Assembly (NCBI GenBank): GCA_018968785.1
Contig: JAGWZN010000047.1
Span: 1-6,626, forward strand
Direction of reading: 5' to 3'
Origin: Patescibacteria group bacterium
Lineage (GTDB): Bacteria > Patescibacteriota > UBA1384 > CAILIB01
DNA: 6,626 nucleotides
Under the pieces are notes generated by a model. The model worked only from the letters and a program-made list of their open reading frames with translations, had not been told where the DNA came from and did no database searches. The translations under genes and the position numbers were made by a program. This document shows positions 5,783 through 6,626 of this stretch, piece by piece. How positions within the stretch are numbered: the stretch's first letter is position 1; every line of letters starts with the position of its first letter.

Positions 5783-6373
5783 AAGATAGATAATCACCCC
5801 CGCCGCCACGAGGAGTAAGAGAATCAATAGGCCGGATAGCAGCCAAGCCCAGACTACTCCACTGTTTGCGTCGGTATCGGCCGGGGCCGGTTTTTCGGAT
5901 GGTTGCGGCGGCTTGACTTCAACGTGATTGGGCGCCGGTAGCAGCTTCATCAACATTGCCTGCGCCTGTTCGGCCCGGCCGCGCCAGACTCCCAGCTCTT
6001 CCCGGGTCTGCGCGTGTTTCATCACCTCGGCATTGTACTTTTCTTCGTACATGTCCGACTTTTTCTGCCAGTATTCATGGGCACCGCCGGTCTCGCCGGC
6101 TACCGCCACCCGTACCGACTTTCGAGACGATTCGGAGCGCGCGTCATCTTCCGATTCGCCGTTCTCTCCGGCAGCGCGCGCCAAATCCTCAATACTGCCC
6201 TCCCGGATCCGATAGTAGGCTCGCACGGTATCCGGATCAACCCGGTACACAAATCCGGTCAACGTCTTCTCTTTTTCAAACGGGATCTTTCCGGCTTTTA
6301 GCAAGCGGCGCAGGGTAACTTCCGATTTACCCACCTGCGCGGCGGCTTTATCGAGAGGAAGAAGTTCGGCCAT
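5765..6373 (-). CDS. Tail-anchored helix-turn-helix membrane protein with coiled coil
   Basis: The 202-residue protein combines a DNA-binding-type head with a C-terminal membrane anchor. Residues 4-55 resemble a MerR/excisionase-like winged helix-turn-helix: LPLDKAAAQVGKSEVTLRRLL forms the two helices, KIPFEKEKTLTGFVYRVDP the wing, and DTVRAYYRI the following helix. A charged, disordered linker follows (about 65-95). Next is a helical, probably coiled-coil segment (about 97-143, EYWQKKSDMYEEKYNAE onward), a Pro-rich linker (about 145-168), and one strongly hydrophobic helix at 173-197 near the extreme C-terminus (RVIAR). This topology puts the helix-turn-helix in the cytoplasm, tethered to the membrane. 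Roles could be a membrane-bound transcription factor or a DNA-membrane tether; no target is visible. It starts at the ATG at 6373-6371 without a visible Shine-Dalgarno sequence. It converges on the Phd/YefM-like gene, 35 bases apart. The architecture is clear; the function is unknown. Confidence 0.88.
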   Translation of the reverse strand: MAELLPLDKAAAQVGKSEVTLRRLLKAGKIPFEKEKTLTGFVYRVDPDTVRAYYRIREGSIEDLARAAGENGESEDDARSESSRKSVRVAVAGETGGAHEYWQKKSDMYEEKYNAEVMKHAQTREELGVWRGRAEQAQAMLMKLLPAPNHVEVKPPQPSEKPAPADTDANSGVVWAWLLSGLLILLLLVAAGVIIYLRVIAR

Positions 6374-6396
6374 AAAAAATGGTTAAGTTCTTTTTC

Positions 6397-6402
6397 ACTA
6401 TA
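6397..6402 (-). promoter_or_regulatory. Candidate -10 box for the helix-turn-helix gene
   Basis: On the minus strand 6402-6397 reads TATAGT (5 of 6), 23 bases ahead of the ATG at 6373, within an A+T-rich stretch (6374-6425). The position 17 bases upstream has only a poor -35 match (TTTTCT). Transcription would begin near 6390. Confidence 0.3.
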
Positions 6403-6477
6403 CCTAAATTGATAATTTTAGAAAATAGCCATTCTCGCCCAGAAAAAGTTAACACTGATGAGAGATGTTTTTTATCC

Positions 6478-6626
6478 GCTAGCCAGCCTGGGCTGACCGC
6501 ACTACACTTTTCACATCTGGTCTCCTCTCCCTGCCGCCCGAATAGCCGCCAGACAGGTGCGGCGGAAGACGGGGGGCGGGTTGGCTAACAAAAGAAGAGC
6601 CAGCGAAACGAAAGACAGTTTCGCTC
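6478..6626 (+). other. Hairpin-rich, G+C-rich segment; possible start of a structured RNA
   Basis: No convincing gene is seen from 6374 to the window end. Within it, TAGCCAGCC (6480-6488) can pair with GGTTGGCTA (6579-6587), 9 pairs with one G-U. These arms enclose CCGCCC (6534-6539) against GGGCGG (6574-6579, sharing its last base with the outer stem) and CCGCC (6546-6550) against GGCGG (6561-6565). A further stem AGCGAAAC (6602-6609) with GTTTCGCT (6618-6625) has an 8-base loop. The G-U pair would be an A-C mismatch on the other strand, which slightly favours the plus strand. Conserved RNase P, tmRNA and SRP RNA cores were looked for and not found. The assignment as RNA is tentative. Confidence 0.3.

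Noticed and set aside
6458..6496. 12-codon leader-peptide-like frame (MRDVFYPLASLG) on plus
   Set aside because: No ribosome site and no run of one amino acid, and no downstream gene is visible to be attenuated.
6379..6588. 69-codon plus-strand frame in the right-hand gene-free stretch
   Set aside because: No Shine-Dalgarno sequence, no recognisable domain, and it crosses the promoter region of the divergent helix-turn-helix gene and a hairpin-rich segment.
6557..6626. Possible N-terminus of a plus-strand protein (GTG 6557 or TTG 6581) running off the window
   Set aside because: Only a rare start codon and about 15-23 codons are visible, inside a segment dominated by stems; not enough to call a gene.
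6478..6626. RNase P RNA or tmRNA
   Set aside because: The GAGGAAAGTCC core of RNase P and the GGATTCGAC-type 5' domain of tmRNA are absent in the visible part; the likeness is kept only as a low-strength finding.

Overview
The window looks like a piece of chromosome from an uncultivated bacterium, most plausibly of the Patescibacteria (CPR) radiation. This is an inference from gene types, not a measured placement. The clues are a nucleoside diphosphate kinase of the long, insertion-bearing kind, a stand-alone Phd/YefM-like domain with a very long proline-rich tail, a helix-turn-helix protein with a C-terminal membrane anchor, generally weak Shine-Dalgarno sequences, and tight packing. TGA is used as a stop codon, so the genetic code is the standard one and not that of the recoded Gracilibacteria/Absconditabacteria. 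No mobile element, CRISPR array, tRNA or rRNA was recognised.

Layout. Positions 1-5103 are entirely minus-strand. Read in transcription order they encode an M16 zinc peptidase (5103-3826), nucleoside diphosphate kinase (3797-3171), a WecA/TagO-type polyprenyl-phosphate sugar-1-phosphate transferase (3122-1995), a stand-alone response-regulator receiver domain (1985-1593) and a small four-helix membrane protein (1609-1169, overlapping the receiver gene by 17 bases). The gaps between these genes are 28, 48 and 9 bases, so they may form one operon. After an 88-base gap with its own good promoter and an operator-like dyad comes a further minus-strand gene (1080 to beyond position 1). It is unrecognised, cut by the window edge, and visibly poorer in G+C than its neighbours.

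At 5104-5153 transcription diverges: one TATA-like box can serve as the -10 element on both strands, for the M16 gene to the left and the Phd/YefM-like gene (5154-5729, plus) to the right. That gene converges on the membrane-anchored helix-turn-helix gene (6373-5765, minus), with a perfect 10-bp inverted repeat at the junction. The last 253 bases hold the promoter region of the helix-turn-helix gene and a G+C-rich, hairpin-rich segment that may be the start of an RNA gene or a structured leader; it could not be identified.

How the genes might work together. The transferase would start synthesis of a lipid-linked surface glycan. The receiver domain and small membrane protein directly downstream may tune or accompany that step, but no kinase or output domain is present. 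NDK supplies nucleoside triphosphates. The most unusual points are the transferase's loss of the usually invariant Asp in its FMGDxGS-type motif (it reads MGTVGS), the membrane-tethered DNA-binding protein, and the antitoxin-like domain without a toxin.
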